From Bin87 sp965204905 (GTDB lineage: Bacteria; Chloroflexota; Dehalococcoidia; Lucifugimonadales; UBA3495): 64,000 bases of DNA. Position 1 is the stretch's first letter. Each line of letters begins with the position of its first letter. A model generated the notes under the pieces. It was not told the DNA's origin and did not search any database. It was given only the letters and a program-made list of their open reading frames with translations. Where the stretch lies: the NCBI GenBank assembly GCA_965204905.1, contig CBDBGA010000001.1, positions 69,347 to 133,346 on the forward strand. The letters run 5' to 3'. The translations under genes and the position numbers were made by a program. This document shows, one piece after another, positions 61,215-64,000 of the stretch.

Positions 61215-62942
61215 CTACGCCGGCCGGGGCTGCGGGCCCACGTGGATGCGCATCCACACGTCGAGGCGGCGCAGGAAGGGGATGGTCCGCGCCGTGGCGA
61301 CCTCACGGGATGGCCCAAATCGCTGGCGCTCCAGCGCGGTCCGGTCCATGGCGTCCCAGCGGAGCAGATCGGCCCAGGCGGCGGCGAAGCGGGGATGGAC
61401 GGCTCCGGCGCTGGTCAGCACCAGGAGGTTCCTGGCGCGGGAGAAGGCCACGTAGTGCTGGCGGGCGTGGTCGAAGTCGGCGACGCGGTGGGCGGGCTCA
61501 TAGGGCGGACGGGCCAAGTGGCCGGCCAGGTCCCGACCCGCCGGGTCCACCTCCCGGTTGTCGAAGTCCAGCGACCCCACGATCACCACGTCCCACTCCC
61601 GCCCCTTGGCCTGGTGGATGGTGGTGACGGTCACCCCAGGGTCGGAACGGCTTTCACGCTCCCCGCCGGGTCCGGCGCCGGCCGAAAACCGGTGCGCCGG
61701 TATGCCCGCTCTTTCAAGAGCGTCCAGGTAGGCGGCGGCCACGTCGCCCCGCACCGAGTGCAGCAGCAGCGCCGCCCGATCATATCCGGCAATCACGCCC
61801 CGTTCCTTCAGGAACTTCAACATCTCCACCAGCTGCCGCTTCTCGTCGGCGGGTCCGTTGCCGTCAATGGCGATGACGGCGGGGTGGTCGGCGTACCCGT
61901 CGTCGTGGGGGACGATGGCCTTGTGGTGGCGGTAGGGCGCGCCGCCGTCGGGGTTGGACCAGTCAGCGGCGTCCGCCATCCACCGGTCGTAGAAGTCCAC
62001 GATGGCGGCGTGGCTGCGGTGGTTCACGTCCAGCCTCACCACCCGGCAGTCGGGGAAATGCCGGTCAAACTCGAGGAAGTTGCGCACGCTGGCGCCGCGG
62101 AAGCGGTACAGGCCCTGGTCGTCGTCGCCGACCACGCAGAGGTTGCCGTGGCGGCCCGACATGCGCAGCAGCAGCCGTTCCTGGGCGTAGCTGGTGTCCT
62201 GGTACTCGTCGCACAGCAGGTGGCGGATGCCGCCCGAGAGGTCGCCGGCGACGGCGTCGTCATGCAGGAGGCGCACGGCCCCGGTCTGCAGGTGGCCGAA
62301 ATCCACCTGGTCCCCGTCCCGCAGCAGCGCCTCGTAGCGTTGACAGCATCGTCCCAGGGCGGCCAGGAACCGGTCCGGCGATGACGCGAGGTCCTCCGGC
62401 GGGATCAGCTCGTCGCAGATGCGGTCGAGGTACTTCTGGCCGTGCCTGATCACCAGGCGCGGCTCCCGCCACCGCCAGCCGCCCGCTTCCAGGTCTCCCA
62501 GGTCCGGGCCGAAGACGCAGTCGAAGCTGCGGGTGAGCAGGTCGCGCTGGTCATCCTCGTTCAGCACCCGGAAGCCGGGCCGGAGACCCGCCCGCTCGGC
62601 ATGGTCCCGGAGCACTCCGTGGCACAGGCTGTGGATGGTGCCGATGCGCACCCGCTCCAGGTCTCCCGGGACGCCGGTGGCCCGGGCCACCGCCACGAAC
62701 CGTTCCCGCAGCTCCGCCGCGGCGCGCTTGCTGTAGGTGCACAGCACCAGCTCCCCGGGCTGGGCGTCTCCCAGCAGCAGGATGTTCACCGCCCTGAGGA
62801 CGATGGCCAAGGTCTTGCCGGTTCCGGGACCGGCCACCCCCAATACAGGTCCATTCAGGTGGGATATGAGCTCAAGCTGGCCCGGGTCCAGGTCGGGGTG
62901 GCGGCGCAAAAGTTCGGGGGCGATGTTAGGGGCGTATTCCAT
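61215..62942 (-). CDS. UvrD/Rep-family DNA helicase
   Basis: 575 residues, superfamily 1A. Walker A in GVAGPGTGKTLAIVLRAVNI, motif Ia LCTYSKRAAAELRERF, motif II LLCDEYQDTSYAQERLLL, motif III VVGDDDQGLYRFRGA, motif IV LDVNHRSHAAIVDFY, motif V VTVTTIHQAKGREWDVVIVG, motif VI HYVAFSRARNLLVLTSA. Shorter than PcrA/UvrD (about 730), lacking much of the 2B and C-terminal parts. It lies 126 bases downstream of the NERD gene; NERD-helicase pairs occur in defence and DNA-processing modules, and UvrD-like helicases are part of Gabija and related systems. Confidence 0.9.
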   Translation of the reverse strand: MEYAPNIAPELLRRHPDLDPGQLELISHLNGPVLGVAGPGTGKTLAIVLRAVNILLLGDAQPGELVLCTYSKRAAAELRERFVAVARATGVPGDLERVRIGTIHSLCHGVLRDHAERAGLRPGFRVLNEDDQRDLLTRSFDCVFGPDLGDLEAGGWRWREPRLVIRHGQKYLDRICDELIPPEDLASSPDRFLAALGRCCQRYEALLRDGDQVDFGHLQTGAVRLLHDDAVAGDLSGGIRHLLCDEYQDTSYAQERLLLRMSGRHGNLCVVGDDDQGLYRFRGASVRNFLEFDRHFPDCRVVRLDVNHRSHAAIVDFYDRWMADAADWSNPDGGAPYRHHKAIVPHDDGYADHPAVIAIDGNGPADEKRQLVEMLKFLKERGVIAGYDRAALLLHSVRGDVAAAYLDALERAGIPAHRFSAGAGPGGERESRSDPGVTVTTIHQAKGREWDVVIVGSLDFDNREVDPAGRDLAGHLARPPYEPAHRVADFDHARQHYVAFSRARNLLVLTSAGAVHPRFAAAWADLLRWDAMDRTALERQRFGPSREVATARTIPFLRRLDVWMRIHVGPQPRPA

Positions 62943-63068
62943 GTGACGTTGGCTCCGGTCTGGGTTTTCACGGCGCGCGGCGCTGGGACCATGGCCCGGG
63001 CGTCTGCCGCGGCAGTCCGCAGCACCAGCATGTCACGGCCCGTGCAATCCCGCCGGCGGCATTCGCGC

Positions 63069-63800
63069 TCAGCGGCGCCCGATGACCCTCCGCATCTCCA
63101 GACGGTTGACCCGGCCGCCGACCCGCAGGATTTCCAGGCCCGCCGCCGACAGGGACAATGCGGGCCGGTCGGGGAGACGCGCGGAGGCCGATGGCGGTTG
63201 CGCTGCATGGGCGTCGTGTTCGCCCTCGGCGCAGCCCAGCCGGATCAGGCCGTCGCTGACCGCCTGCACCTCCCGGCTGATGCGCTCCGCGTCCAGGGCG
63301 GGCGCCACGCTCCGCTCCCTGACGATTTGCTCCAACTGCCCCACCGGGTCATCGCCCCACAGCAGATGCACCGCCTTGCGCCTGGCCAGGTTCGCCATGT
63401 CCGTATCGGGCTCCATGTCCGGGAAGGCCAGCGCCGCCGTGACGAAGGGGTTGTAGCCGGTCTCCGCCAGCTCGGCGATGTCGTCGTGCAGGTCCAGCGC
63501 TCCCAGCCAGGCCTCGTCCAGCGGCGAGGCGTCCACGGCCATCAGCCCCCGGCGGGTGCGCAGATGCCACTCCCCGTCCACCAGCACGTAGCGGCCCCCC
63601 TTCACCTGTAGGGCGAAGCGGCCCACACCCTCGATCCACACGGCGTAATCTAACTCGATGCGGCCGTATCCCCGGCGCCACTCGTAGTACACGAAACCCT
63701 TCCGGCCGCTTTGGGCCAGCCCCTCGTAGATGCGGCGCTCCGCCCCCCGCTCGGGCATGGCGGCGCGGACGGCCGGAAATTGCCGCGGATACATTCTCAT
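63069..63800 (-). CDS. NERD-domain nuclease-related protein
   Basis: 243 residues with AGGAGG before ATG 63800. NERD fold: RGAERRIYEGLAQSG, VYYEWRRGYGRIELDYAVWI, then EGVGRFALQVKGGRYVLVDG, with the Asp and the Q-V-K element (Gln replaces the usual Glu). The second part (FPDMEPDTDMANLARRKAVH; LLWGDDPVGQLEQIV) is shared with the protein at 60330. First gene of the minus-strand cluster with the helicase. Confidence 0.8.
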   Translation of the reverse strand: MRMYPRQFPAVRAAMPERGAERRIYEGLAQSGRKGFVYYEWRRGYGRIELDYAVWIEGVGRFALQVKGGRYVLVDGEWHLRTRRGLMAVDASPLDEAWLGALDLHDDIAELAETGYNPFVTAALAFPDMEPDTDMANLARRKAVHLLWGDDPVGQLEQIVRERSVAPALDAERISREVQAVSDGLIRLGCAEGEHDAHAAQPPSASARLPDRPALSLSAAGLEILRVGGRVNRLEMRRVIGRR

Positions 63801-64000
63801 TGCGATTGTCGCCTCCTGATGATGGTTTCCTCCTGGCGTTGACCCGGCTGAACGCCGGACCACGGTTCGACACGGCGGCGCTCCACATGGACCATAGGTC
63901 TGCCCGGGCGCCGACAGGTCAGGCCACGCCGGACCGGGCAGGGCGCCGCCATTGCCGATTCCCGCGCGGCAGGCTTCGCCGGGATGGTCGGGGATGTTTC
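63801..64000. other. Window end, no supported gene
   Basis: Contains the AGGAGG leader of the NERD gene and GC-rich sequence without a recognisable frame. A gene could begin beyond the edge. Confidence 0.3.

Overview
The window is a high-GC bacterial chromosome segment with dense mobile DNA, and no rRNA or tRNA gene was found. Gene content points to Chloroflexota (Dehalococcoidia or sponge-symbiont type) with moderate confidence. The reasons are multi-kilobase secreted DUF11/fibronectin-III proteins, a secreted serpin, Uma2 and DUF4143 families, many TnpB genes without TnpA, and single-chain GAF-kinase-receiver-DNA-binding proteins. The assignment rests on recognition of families, not on a marker gene.

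Positions 1-24000 are an accessory region: an AbiEi-like antitoxin-family protein, a LivK-type binding protein, a coiled-coil protein bracketed by two copies of one tnpB family, NYN proteins, a mazF gene with one internal stop, a frameshifted GGDEF protein, an HNH endonuclease, four intact TnpB or TnpB-related genes of different lineages, a sigma-70 factor lacking region 1, a DUF4143 ATPase, a Uma2 protein, and a NurA nuclease with a DUF5679 zinc ribbon. Fragments of tnpB and of a Tn3-family transposase lie between them.

Positions 24000-44730 look more chromosomal: two large secreted proteins (minus strand), a tandem pair of paralogous GAF/PAS-HisKA-HATPase-REC-winged-helix proteins whose second member has lost both phosphoacceptor residues, a serpin lipoprotein, an OmpR-type regulator/sensor operon flanked by two related small secreted proteins, and a 5'-nucleotidase lipoprotein.

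Positions 44800-64000 are a second accessory region that reads like a defence and integration island. Three same-strand copies of the 3' end of a tyrosine recombinase gene separate a BrnT/BrnA pair and a DUF4143 ATPase with a long C-terminal extension; only the third copy is a whole gene. Beyond it are a nucleotidyltransferase-HEPN protein, an AAA ATPase plus DUF4276 (TOPRIM-like) pair, a 1.08-kb Tn3-type remnant with 39-bp inverted repeats, a PIN-domain protein, an IS21-type transposase with clustered terminal repeats, and a minus-strand cluster of NERD protein, UvrD-like helicase, degenerate NERD paralogue, small protein and pRiA4b ORF-3-like protein. The strongest leads are the kinase/pseudokinase pair, the recombinase-fragment cargo array, the NERD-helicase-pseudoNERD cluster, and the recurrent 15-bp palindrome in the tnpB family.
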